Shown piece after piece: positions 34,207-42,282 of a DNA stretch of 64,000 bases. The position numbers and the translations under genes are program-made. The DNA is from DATAXP01 sp036272935 (GTDB lineage: Bacteria; Planctomycetota; Planctomycetia; Pirellulales; PNKZ01). The stretch is taken from positions 1 through 64,000 of the forward strand of contig DATAXP010000073.1 of the NCBI GenBank assembly GCA_036272935.1, written 5' to 3'. How positions within the stretch are numbered: position 1 is the first letter of the stretch; every line of letters starts with the position of its first letter. The notes under the pieces were generated by a model. The model saw only the letters and a program-made list of their open reading frames with translations. It searched no databases and was not told the origin of the DNA.

Positions 34207-37200
34207 CTACGGTCGCTGCATGGGGTCTTGATTGCCCAAGACCGCGCGCGGCGCGGCCTCGGCAGGGGCTGGTGCCGCGTTGTTCGGCATCACGGGTGCC
34301 GGATTGTTGGCGCCGGGTGCCATGTTCGGCGGAGCTGCATTGGCCGCCTGTGGCATCGGCAGCACAGGCACGCTTTCCGACGGCTTCGGCGGAGCGCCGG
34401 TATCGGCCAGCAGGAACGCTCCCCAGAACAACGGGTGCACACCGCGCGGCGGAACGTGGATGCCGGTCTGGATCAGCCGCGGCTCGAGTGCCGGGTTCAG
34501 CTCGCGTTCCCACTCCAGCAGCAGGCTGCGCTGCCAGGCGTCGGCGGCGCTGGTGTGCGGCAGCTCTTGCAGGAACTCGCGCACCAGGTCGATGCTGCTC
34601 TGCCCGCCGGGGCGCCAACGGCTGATAAGCACGGTGCGTGCGCCGGTCGCCATCAACCCGGTGATCGACATGAACAGATCGTTCCCTGCGTTGTTCTTCT
34701 TCAACGAGTTCTCAGCCGAGGTGTGGAACCCGGGGAGCACCACCACCTCGGGCGCGGCCCAAGGCAACGGCATCCACGCCGCCAGCGTGCTGCCCGGTGA
34801 GTTGTGATCCAGCGGGATCGGCGACCAATCGAACGGATTGTTGGTCGTGCCGGGAATAATGTCGCCCAGCACCACCAGCCGATCGGCCAGCGAGGCGATC
34901 ATGCCGCTGGGGGCGTGCATGTGTCCGTGGATCGCCGTGGGATTGACCAGGGCGTGTTCCATGTCCTGGTACGCCGCCACCGCCACCTCGTCGTCGTCCT
35001 GCGGGAACAGCCGGCCGAGCACCACCGCGGTGTTGCCACCTTGCTTCCGCGGTCGATTGTCGGCGATCCCCAGCCCCACGGTCGGCGCGTAGCGCAGCTT
35101 CAGCTTGCTGGCCAAGGACACTGTGCTGTTGCCGTCGACCACCTGCAACGCTTCGAACGGCACGTACCACAGCAAGTTGTCGGGGACGATGACCAGCTCG
35201 GTGAACGTGTACGGCAGCGACACCTTCGAGTCGCGCATCAGCAGATCGAGCACCTCGCGGCCTTGCTTTTTCCAGGTGTTGTCGGCCAGATCGTTCGCGC
35301 GCAGTTGCTTGTTCTGCTCCCAGTTGCCCATGTCGCGCAGGAAGTTCTTCACCTCGCGCTCCACCGTGGTCGGCGAGGAGATCATCCAGTAGCCGTACTT
35401 GTCGTTGGTCATCAGGAAGCAGTGCGTCTGCCGGTTGGTGCAGAAGAACGCCAGCAGCGCCCGGCCGTCGGTCATTACTTCCTGCACCTGCTTCGTGGTG
35501 CGGATCGGCGGAAAGATAATGTCGGCCGGCTCGCGCCGCAGCGCGATCTCGCGCAGTATCACCTCCTGCTGCTGGCAGACCTTCGCAAGCTCTGCCAGAC
35601 GCTCGGCCTGTTCCTTGGCGTCGGCGGCATCGTTGAACCACAGCGGCTCGCGACGCAGGTCGTCGTACATCCGCTGCGCCTGCTGCGAGAGCTGGTCGTA
35701 GCCGACGAACCGCGTGAGCAAATCCTGCTTCTGCAACCGGGCACGCTGATCGAGCAGCTCTTCGGGCCCTTCGAGCAGCCAGCGCAAATTGAGCAGCCGG
35801 CCACCGAACTCCAGCGCACTCAGGAACCGGTGCCGCCGCGTCAGGTCGGCAATCTCCAGCGCCCGTTCGTACTCCTTGCGGGCGATCGCTACCTCGAACC
35901 AGCTCTCGTAGCTCGCCGTGTGTTGCACCGACAGCACCGAAAGGGCTTCGATCGGCTCGGTGAGCCAGTCGGCCGACAGCGGATCGCGCAGCAGCGTGGT
36001 GTACAGGTCCATCGCCACGCGCGGCGTAATCGATCCTTGGTTCTTCAGCAGGCTGTCGACCAGTGCAATCTGAAACAGCCACAGCGAGCCATCGCGCTGA
36101 AAGGTCATGGCCGAGGCCAGCGACGTGTCGCCGGCCGCTGCGATTCCATGCTGATAAGAGGCGATCGCGCCGGTGTAGTTCACCCGAGCGCCGAGGCGCG
36201 AAATCGCCACGTCGCCGCGGCCGATAAGCATGCGGGCCTTGGCGATGAAATCGGTCGCCGCCTTCGGCTGGCCCAGTGCCGTGGCGTTCTCGGCGCACAG
36301 TTGCAGTAGCGATACCTGCAGGTAACCCAAGCCGTTGCGCCGCGCCCACTCGGTGGCGGCCACCAACGGTGGGTACAGGCCCTTTCGGTTGGCCATCAGG
36401 TGCGTCATCATGCCGTAGCGGAACGCATCTTCCAGTGCGCCCCAGTCGTCGAAGTTCACGGCGGCGTAGGTGGCTTCCTCGTACCAACGTTCGGCGGTCT
36501 GAAAATCGGCCTGCGACAGTGCGATCCGCGCCAGCTCGACCATGGCCATCGCCGTGAGCGGATGGTCGAACTGCCCGCCGGCGACCAACGATCGCTCGAA
36601 GGCAACTTTCGCTTGCGGATCCTTGCCCGCCGCCGAGAATGCCATCGCCAACTGCAAGTCGACGTAGCATTCCGACCAGTGGTTGGGCTGCCCCTGCCGG
36701 CGGGAGCAGACTTCGAGCACCTGGTTGATCAGCGGATCGAACGGCGCGATCGGGCCGAGAATATCTCGTCGCCGGCGCATGGCCTGGCAGGTGCAGCGCA
36801 CCACCTCGTGGATGCACACCGGCACGAGCATCGGGTTCTGTACCACGCCGCCGCGCTGCAGCACGCTCATCTGGTTGAGCTGCCCCTGCGTGCTCATCGT
36901 GTATTCGTCGTACTGGCCGACCTGGAACACGCGCTTCGACGCGCCCCAGGGAACCGCCGCGACGGCGTTGCCGGCCACGTTCGGCGCGACGGTGGGCTTG
37001 AACTGCACGCGGATCATCCAATCGGCGTGCTGCACGTACAGGTTCAGCGCGATCGTGTACTGGTCGAGGGCCGGGCCATACTTGCCCAGTTGGTAGTAGC
37101 TGTCACCCGCCATGGTGTGGTAGCAGATCGAGTCGATCCACCGCACCGCGCCGGCCTTGATCGAGCCGGTCTGCGCTTCGTTGAGAAAGTCGGCCAACGA

Positions 37201-37323
37201 GCCACGGAAGGCACCGTCGTAGTACTCGTTCAGGTAGCCCCAATAGAGCGCGGTCGGCGCCTTGAGCTGCGCCTGCGCCGTGCCGCTGACCAACAGCAGT
37301 ACGAGCGCGAGCAGATACTTCAC
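34207..37323 (-). CDS. Exported CHAT-domain protein with TPR-like repeats, catalytic Cys absent
   Basis: A 1038-residue protein. The GTG at 37323 starts a signal peptide (KYLLALVLLLVSGTAQA). Residues 40-600 are helical repeats of TPR type (MAGDSYYQLGKYGPALDQYT, MVELARIALSQADFQTAERW). Residues about 640-960 form the CHAT domain: ALLAFFCTNRQTHCFLMTND, LVIVPDNLLWYVPFEALQVV, AIHGHMHAPSGMI, VVVLPGFHTSAENSLKK, SITGLMATGARTVLISRWRP. In active CHAT proteases the His sits in a GHG-like motif and the Cys in VVLSACET; here the latter reads VVLPGFHTS, so the Cys is missing. The C-terminus is Pro/Ala/Asn-rich. It is likely a periplasmic scaffold or sensor. Confidence 0.78.
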   Translation of the reverse strand: MKYLLALVLLLVSGTAQAQLKAPTALYWGYLNEYYDGAFRGSLADFLNEAQTGSIKAGAVRWIDSICYHTMAGDSYYQLGKYGPALDQYTIALNLYVQHADWMIRVQFKPTVAPNVAGNAVAAVPWGASKRVFQVGQYDEYTMSTQGQLNQMSVLQRGGVVQNPMLVPVCIHEVVRCTCQAMRRRRDILGPIAPFDPLINQVLEVCSRRQGQPNHWSECYVDLQLAMAFSAAGKDPQAKVAFERSLVAGGQFDHPLTAMAMVELARIALSQADFQTAERWYEEATYAAVNFDDWGALEDAFRYGMMTHLMANRKGLYPPLVAATEWARRNGLGYLQVSLLQLCAENATALGQPKAATDFIAKARMLIGRGDVAISRLGARVNYTGAIASYQHGIAAAGDTSLASAMTFQRDGSLWLFQIALVDSLLKNQGSITPRVAMDLYTTLLRDPLSADWLTEPIEALSVLSVQHTASYESWFEVAIARKEYERALEIADLTRRHRFLSALEFGGRLLNLRWLLEGPEELLDQRARLQKQDLLTRFVGYDQLSQQAQRMYDDLRREPLWFNDAADAKEQAERLAELAKVCQQQEVILREIALRREPADIIFPPIRTTKQVQEVMTDGRALLAFFCTNRQTHCFLMTNDKYGYWMISSPTTVEREVKNFLRDMGNWEQNKQLRANDLADNTWKKQGREVLDLLMRDSKVSLPYTFTELVIVPDNLLWYVPFEALQVVDGNSTVSLASKLKLRYAPTVGLGIADNRPRKQGGNTAVVLGRLFPQDDDEVAVAAYQDMEHALVNPTAIHGHMHAPSGMIASLADRLVVLGDIIPGTTNNPFDWSPIPLDHNSPGSTLAAWMPLPWAAPEVVVLPGFHTSAENSLKKNNAGNDLFMSITGLMATGARTVLISRWRPGGQSSIDLVREFLQELPHTSAADAWQRSLLLEWERELNPALEPRLIQTGIHVPPRGVHPLFWGAFLLADTGAPPKPSESVPVLPMPQAANAAPPNMAPGANNPAPVMPNNAAPAPAEAAPRAVLGNQDPMQRP

Positions 37324-37725
37324 AGCCCCGAGCGCAAGTGAGGGGGTTGAAAACGCGAGTCGTGGCACGGGGCGCAAGACCGCTCGCTGGCGCTCGCGGC
37401 TGGGAAGTGCCTCGGTGCCGGCTGTTTTGCGATGTGGCATTCTCTTCGCCAACGAGGAGATTGGTCGCCGCGCCCACCCAATACCAGGATACCGGTGCCA
37501 GAGGGCGGAGCAAAGCAACTCCCCCTGCTTCGCCCAGTTTTCCAGGTCACAGCCTACCGTGGCGGCCGATCAGCCGGGCCGCAGAATTTTCGTAATCGTT
37601 CTCAACTCTCGCACCGGCAGTGTCGATAACGAGTGGGCCGGATATTCCGTCGGCAACGATTCTGACGATTCGTCTCGACGGAAATAGGCAGTCCGGCGGC
37701 GCTGGCCCTATCTGGGAGACGATCG
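37324..37725. other. 402-bp divergent intergenic region
   Basis: Separates the CHAT-domain gene (leftward) from the lipoprotein gene (rightward). Open frames extending into it from the CHAT gene lack ribosome sites and are not family-like. No clear promoter hexamers or repeats were picked out. Confidence 0.4.
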
Positions 37726-38082
37726 ATGAGGACGTCGGCAACGCGAGGAAGCCTGGCGATGGTCGCCGGCCTGGGGCTGGCAGCGGTGCTGTCGGCTGCC
37801 GGCTGCCAGTCGGACTTCAATGGGCAGGTGCTCCCCAGCGCCTGGTGGCAGACCGACGACGTTCAATACTTCCCGCCGGGCAGCGAATTCCGGCTCTCGC
37901 GCGAGGCGGCCGCCATGCAAGCCGCCAAACGTAACGCGGCCCTTGGGCCGGCTGGTGCGGCCGCGGCAGCACAGGGCGCAGCGGGTGCTCCGCCGCAACC
38001 GTTGCAGGTACCGACTCCGCTGGGCGTGCCCATGGGCACGCCACCGCAGGCGATGCCTCCGGCCGGTGAGCCATTGCAGTAG
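37726..38082 (+). CDS. Small Pro/Ala-rich lipoprotein
   Basis: A 118-residue lipoprotein. GGGAG lies six bases before the ATG. The signal peptide ends in a lipobox (LSAAGC), so the mature protein should begin at Cys27 with a lipid anchor. The mature part has one ordered-looking segment (WWQTDDVQYFPPGSEFRLSR) and then Ala, Pro, Gln and Gly repeats. I do not recognise the family. It is the first of two rightward envelope genes. Confidence 0.6.
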   Translation: MRTSATRGSLAMVAGLGLAAVLSAAGCQSDFNGQVLPSAWWQTDDVQYFPPGSEFRLSREAAAMQAAKRNAALGPAGAAAAAQGAAGAPPQPLQVPTPLGVPMGTPPQAMPPAGEPLQ

Positions 38083-38146
38083 GTGATTGCCGTCAACGCT
38101 CGGCACGCATCGAATCCATTGCCCCATCCAAGGAATCAAGAACCCT

Positions 38147-38539
38147 ATGGATCCCATCGAACTTCCCGCCAACCTACAACACCTGGCCAACGATCTGTTG
38201 GTCTGGATCGGCTTCGGCACGGTGACTGGCCTGGTGGCCAAGGCGATCATGCCCGGCCGCGATCCCGGCGGGGCGATCGCCACGCTCATGATGGGCGTCG
38301 GCGGCAGCGTGATCGGCTCTGGCGTGCTTGCCTATTTCTGGCAAGGGCACCGGGTGACGCCAATCAGCCCGGTCGGCTTTCTGGTCGCCACGGTCGGCGC
38401 GTTCATTCTGTTGTTCTTCTACCGGCTGCTCAGCGGACGAATGCACGTCGAGGAAGGCGATCGCGTGCCCGAGCCGTACTATCGACGCATGCTGGGCGTC
38501 GGCCGCCGCCGTAGCCGGGAATACATCGAGCGCGACTAA
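38147..38539 (+). CDS. GlsB/YeaQ/YmgE-like membrane protein
   Basis: A 130-residue integral membrane protein with three helices: DLLVWIGFGTVTGLVAKAIM, GAIATLMMGVGGSVIGSGVL and VGFLVATVGAFILLFFYRLL. The Gly-rich pattern with GTVTGLVAKAIMPGRDPGG is typical of the transglycosylase-associated (GlsB/YeaQ) family, small stress-linked membrane proteins of unknown mechanism. The start at 38147 is preceded by AAGGA; the frame to 38087 is not family-like. A hydrophilic 30-residue tail (MHVEEGDRVPEPYYRRMLGV) is additional to the family core. Confidence 0.78.
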   Translation: MDPIELPANLQHLANDLLVWIGFGTVTGLVAKAIMPGRDPGGAIATLMMGVGGSVIGSGVLAYFWQGHRVTPISPVGFLVATVGAFILLFFYRLLSGRMHVEEGDRVPEPYYRRMLGVGRRRSREYIERD

Positions 38540-38554
38540 AAACGAATGCGAAAC

Positions 38555-38595
38555 GCGAAATGCTTAATTGCAGACATTAAGCATTTCGCATTTTT
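38555..38595. terminator. Bidirectional terminator between convergent genes
   Basis: GCGAAATGCTTAAT (38555-38568) and ATTAAGCATTTCGC (38576-38589) form a perfect 14-bp stem with a 7-nt loop. A T-run follows on the plus strand and an A-rich run precedes it, so it can terminate both the GlsB-like gene and the convergent L,D-transpeptidase gene. The words match the GCGAAATGC repeats near 17500. Confidence 0.75.
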
Positions 38596-38597
38596 GC

Positions 38598-39713
38598 CTA
38601 CCGCACGATCGTCACGCGCGAGCCGATCGACAGAATGTCGTACACTTCGACGATATCCTGTTGACCCATTCGGATGCAGCCGCGCGACTCGGCCTTGCCG
38701 ATGCTCGACGGATCGCTCGTGCCGTGGATGCCGAGCTTGTTTCCCAGGTCGATCCAGCGGCCACCGAGCGGATTGTTCGGGTCTTCCGGGCCGATCACCT
38801 GGTTCGGTCCATAATAGGTCGGGTTCGTCACCTTGTTTTGCACGACCAACTCCGCCTCGGGCGTGCTCTGATCCTGGCCGATACCAACGCGGAAACGCCC
38901 CGCGTAGCGGCCGTGGATGAACAACGTCAGTTCGCAATCGTTCAGCGTCACCAGCGCGTCGAACGGACCTTGCAGCACCTTCAACGAGTCGCCGGCACGG
39001 ATCGGCTGACCTTCGGCAATGCCGTTGATCTTCCCGAGCAGTTGCCACGTCACGCCGAAGCGGTCGGCAATCCGTTCGAGCGAATCGCCGGGCTGCACCA
39101 CGTACGCCGGGCTGAGCAAGTGCTCGCGCGAGTACACCACGGTGCCGGCCAATTGATCCAACAGATCGAACAACTGTGTGCGATCGGCCGGCGAAAGCCG
39201 CGTGTCGGTCGACCACTCGGACAGCCGCAGCAACGCCTCGGCCAATTCGTGCCGGGCGAGCAACCCTTGGGCGTCGTTCCAGGCGGTCATGAACTCGGTA
39301 TGAACGTCGGGTGCCTCGGGAGCCGCTGGTTCAATCCCCTCGGCGGTGAGCGTGGCGATCGGCATCGTCGTCGCAGCGCTCGATTCGGCCGCCGGCGCGG
39401 CTGCCGACGGATCGATTGCCGCGCGGGCTGCGCTGGCCAGTGCGTCGGTCGCTGGATCGACGGCGCTCGGCGGTGTGGTGGTGCTTGGCGCTAAATAATG
39501 CGGAGCCGGTGCATCGGCAGCCGCTGCGTCGGGCAGTGAGACGGCCGGCGGCTCGCTGCTAGCCACGGTCGGCATTTCGACCTGCGGCGCGTTGCCCCAG
39601 TCACCCGCTCCGGCCGGCTCGGGTGGATCGGCACGGCGCGTGAGCGTGGCATAGCCCCCGTATCCGAGAGCCGCAAGCACGACTCCCGCACACAGTGTTT
39701 TCAACATGTTCAC
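38598..39713 (-). CDS. L,D-transpeptidase with LysM domain
   Basis: A 371-residue envelope enzyme. I choose the GTG at 39713, eight bases after AGGAGG, giving NMLKTLCAGVVLAALGYGGY as N-terminal anchor or signal. A Pro/Ala-rich linker (25-135) is followed by a LysM domain (AYVVQPGDSLERIADRFGVT) and a YkuD catalytic domain ending IHGTSDPSSIGKAESRGCIR M, with the His and Cys of the HGT...SRGC(I/V)R motif. It would cross-link peptidoglycan stems or attach proteins to the wall, which bears on the debated wall of planctomycetes. Confidence 0.88.
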   Translation of the reverse strand: MNMLKTLCAGVVLAALGYGGYATLTRRADPPEPAGAGDWGNAPQVEMPTVASSEPPAVSLPDAAAADAPAPHYLAPSTTTPPSAVDPATDALASAARAAIDPSAAAPAAESSAATTMPIATLTAEGIEPAAPEAPDVHTEFMTAWNDAQGLLARHELAEALLRLSEWSTDTRLSPADRTQLFDLLDQLAGTVVYSREHLLSPAYVVQPGDSLERIADRFGVTWQLLGKINGIAEGQPIRAGDSLKVLQGPFDALVTLNDCELTLFIHGRYAGRFRVGIGQDQSTPEAELVVQNKVTNPTYYGPNQVIGPEDPNNPLGGRWIDLGNKLGIHGTSDPSSIGKAESRGCIRMGQQDIVEVYDILSIGSRVTIVR

Positions 39714-39878
39714 CGCTGCGTCCTCCTTGACGACCACGGCCGCGAGGGCAATGACGGATTATCGAGTCGCGGGATCATACCCAGGCCGCCTAATCGACGC
39801 TATTGCGAAATCGCTTCGCTTCGCCGCTGCTTAGCGACGGTCGCCCACGACCGCCACCTCGAAAGCGCGACCGGCCGG

Positions 39879-40673
39879 CTACGCACTTCCGTGCGCCCCG
39901 CCCAGCGCCTCGAATAGCTCACAGTGCAGCGCCGCAGTGGACGCTGCCACGAATCCAGGTTGCTCGGCGTCGAAACGCTTGCCCGATCGGCCCGTGACGG
40001 TTGCCCCCGCTTCGGTTGCTAGCAGCACGCCGGCGGCAATGTCCCAAATTCGCGTGTGACTCGACCAGTAAGCATCGAACCGGCCCGCTGCCAGATAGCA
40101 GAGATTTAAAGCTGCGGAACCGATGCGGCGCATCGCTCCCGCGCGGAGCACCACGGCGCAGAACTCATGCAGCGCCGGCGCGTCGTCGGTCACTGCGGCC
40201 GGCAGGCTCATCGCCACCACGGCCTGCTCGAGCCGCTCGACGCCGCTCGCGCGCATCGGCTTGCCGTTCAACCACGCCCCGCCTCCGGCAGTCGCCGTGA
40301 AGCATTCATCCCTACACGGATCATAGACCACGCCGGCGACGATTCGGCCGCGCTGCTCGAGCGCAACCGACACGGCCCATGCTGGGATCGACCGCACATA
40401 GTTCGTCGTGCCGTCCAACGGATCGACGATCCAGCGGTAGCCGTCGGCGTCAGGTGCGATCGACACCTTCTCCTCGCCCAAGAAACCATGGCTGGGGAAG
40501 GCGCCGAGCAGAATCTTCTGAATCAACTCCTGCGAAGCAACGTCGGCCGCGGTCACCAGGTCCGAAGGCCCCTTCTCGCGCACGTCCAGTTGCCACGTCC
40601 AGTCGCGCAGCAGTTTCCCGGCAGTGCGCGCCGCGTACTCGGCAACACTCAAGAAATCATTCGCGGCAACCAA
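39879..40673 (-). CDS. Inositol monophosphatase family protein
   Basis: A 264-residue Mg2+-dependent phosphatase. A TTG start is supported by AGGAG six bases upstream. Motifs: FLGEEKV (metal-binding Glu-Glu), WIVDPLDGTTNYVRSIPAWA (DPLDGT), and C-terminal WDIAAGVLLATEAGATVTG (catalytic Asp). Family members hydrolyse inositol-1-phosphate or related sugar and nucleotide phosphates; which one is not clear here. The gene is divergent from the UDG gene with a promoter gap of about 60 bp. Confidence 0.88.
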   Translation of the reverse strand: MVAANDFLSVAEYAARTAGKLLRDWTWQLDVREKGPSDLVTAADVASQELIQKILLGAFPSHGFLGEEKVSIAPDADGYRWIVDPLDGTTNYVRSIPAWAVSVALEQRGRIVAGVVYDPCRDECFTATAGGGAWLNGKPMRASGVERLEQAVVAMSLPAAVTDDAPALHEFCAVVLRAGAMRRIGSAALNLCYLAAGRFDAYWSSHTRIWDIAAGVLLATEAGATVTGRSGKRFDAEQPGFVAASTAALHCELFEALGGAHGSA

Positions 40674-40735
40674 TCGCGGCTCCTGGCAACAAGGGGGGCG
40701 TTCGTCGATTATAAACCCATGTTATGCTGCGGTGC

Positions 40736-41491
40736 ATGTCGCATGCCTCGACGCGCTGGGAACGATTGAACCGCCGGATCGTCGCCTGCGATCGCTGCCC
40801 TCGGCTGCGCGAGCACTGCCAGGCGATCGCCCACACCCGCCGCAGGGCGTTTGGCGACGAAACATACTGGGCGCGCCCGGTCTCGAACTTCGGCGACTCT
40901 AGCGCACGGCTGCTGATCGTCGGCCTCGCCCCGGCCGCGCACGGCGCGAACCGCACCGGTCGGATGTTCACCGGCGACCGCAGCGGACAATGGTTGTACC
41001 GCGCGTTGCACCGCGCCGGGTTCGCCACCCACGGCGAATCGACGAGCCGCGACGATTCCTTGCGGCTTCTCGACTGCGCGATCACAGCGGCGTGTCACTG
41101 CGCACCGCCCGACAACAAGCCTGCCCCCGACGAGCTGGGTGCTTGCCGCACCTGGCTCGATGAGACATTGTCTCTGGTGCCGGCGCGCGTGTTGTTGGCC
41201 TTGGGGCAGATCGCTTGGCGCGCTGTTGTAACCGAGTCTCGCCAGCGCGCGTGGTACAACGGCGCCATGCCGCGCTTCGGACACGGCGCCTGCGTGGCTT
41301 TATCCGACGGCCGCTGGCTCTTGGGGAGTTATCATCCGAGCCAGCAGAACACATTCACCGGCCGGCTGACCGAGCCGATGTTCGACGCCGTATTTGCCGA
41401 GGCACGCCGCTTGATCGACGCCGCAAGCGCATCCGGCGCCGGCCCTGGACTAGCCCACGAGCGCGGCCTACAATCGCACTTCGCGCGCTAA
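40736..41491 (+). CDS. Uracil-DNA glycosylase, family 5 (UDGb)
   Basis: A 251-residue base-excision repair enzyme. Four Cys for a 4Fe-4S cluster appear in IVACDRCPRLREHC and in CAITAACHCAPPDNKPAPDE LGAC. The active-site loop GLAPAAHGANRTGRMFTGDR lacks the catalytic Asp/Asn of families 1 and 4, the mark of family 5, and LLGSYHPSQQNTFTGRLTE holds the second motif with its His. It should remove uracil and deaminated bases from DNA. The ATG at 40736 is chosen over one at 40724; neither has a ribosome site, so the transcript may be leaderless. Confidence 0.88.
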   Translation: MSHASTRWERLNRRIVACDRCPRLREHCQAIAHTRRRAFGDETYWARPVSNFGDSSARLLIVGLAPAAHGANRTGRMFTGDRSGQWLYRALHRAGFATHGESTSRDDSLRLLDCAITAACHCAPPDNKPAPDELGACRTWLDETLSLVPARVLLALGQIAWRAVVTESRQRAWYNGAMPRFGHGACVALSDGRWLLGSYHPSQQNTFTGRLTEPMFDAVFAEARRLIDAASASGAGPGLAHERGLQSHFAR

Positions 41492-41536
41492 CAAAATCGA
41501 CAGCTCCGACTCGCACGTTCCGCCCGGGAGACACCC

Positions 41537-42025
41537 ATGCAAGGCAACTCGCAGATCATCGATGCACTCAACAGAGCGTTGACCATCGAATTGACGGCGA
41601 TCAATCAGTACTTCATCCAGGCGCGGATGTGCGACAACTGGGGCTTCACCAAGCTCGGCAAGAAGCACTACTCGGAATCGATCGGCGAGATGAAGCATGC
41701 CGACAAGATCATCCAGCGCATCCTGTTCCTTGAAGGAGTGCCCGAGATCGCCCGCTACGACGTGATCCGCGCCGGCACCAACGTCAAAGACCAGTTCGAG
41801 TTCGACTTGCAACTCGAGACGAACGGCGTGAAGGCGTACAACGATCTCGTCGAACTGTGCGCCAAGCTGAAGGACGCTGGCACGCGCGACATGGTCGACA
41901 CCATCCTTACCGAAAGCGAAGAGCACGTCGATTGGCTCGAGACGCAGCTGGGGCTGATCGATTCGGTCGGGCTGGAAAACTATCTGCAATCGCAGATGGG
42001 CGAGCACCAACTCGACGAGCATTAA
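41537..42025 (+). CDS. bfr: Bacterioferritin
   Basis: A 162-residue iron-storage subunit with a GGGAGA ribosome site. The di-iron ferroxidase ligands of Bfr are in place: Glu18 (ALTIELTAINQYF), Glu51 and His54 (IGEMKHADK), a Glu near position 94 (LQLETNGVKAYND), and Glu/His in ILTESEEHVDWLETQL. Met52 is the inter-subunit haem ligand. 24-mers oxidise Fe(II) and store it as ferric mineral. It lies 45 bp after the UDG gene on the same strand. Confidence 0.93.
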   Translation: MQGNSQIIDALNRALTIELTAINQYFIQARMCDNWGFTKLGKKHYSESIGEMKHADKIIQRILFLEGVPEIARYDVIRAGTNVKDQFEFDLQLETNGVKAYNDLVELCAKLKDAGTRDMVDTILTESEEHVDWLETQLGLIDSVGLENYLQSQMGEHQLDEH

Positions 42026-42282
42026 TTCCGGTTGTAACGCCTGCATCACGCTTGCGGCTTAGCGCGCCGCACGCCTGTTAAACTCTGCCGTCTATTCCGG
42101 CGGGGCGAGCATTCATTCACCGCCCGCGGCAGGCCGGCCGATGTAAGACCCTGCCGGTCACGGATGCTGGGCAAGCTGTACGATCGATTCTCCAATCAGG
42201 TCGCAGCCGCCCCCACGGCAAGGAGAACGGACCGAGTCTCCGCCAGTGCTACGTTCCGCGCGCCTTTGCATCGACGCCAACC

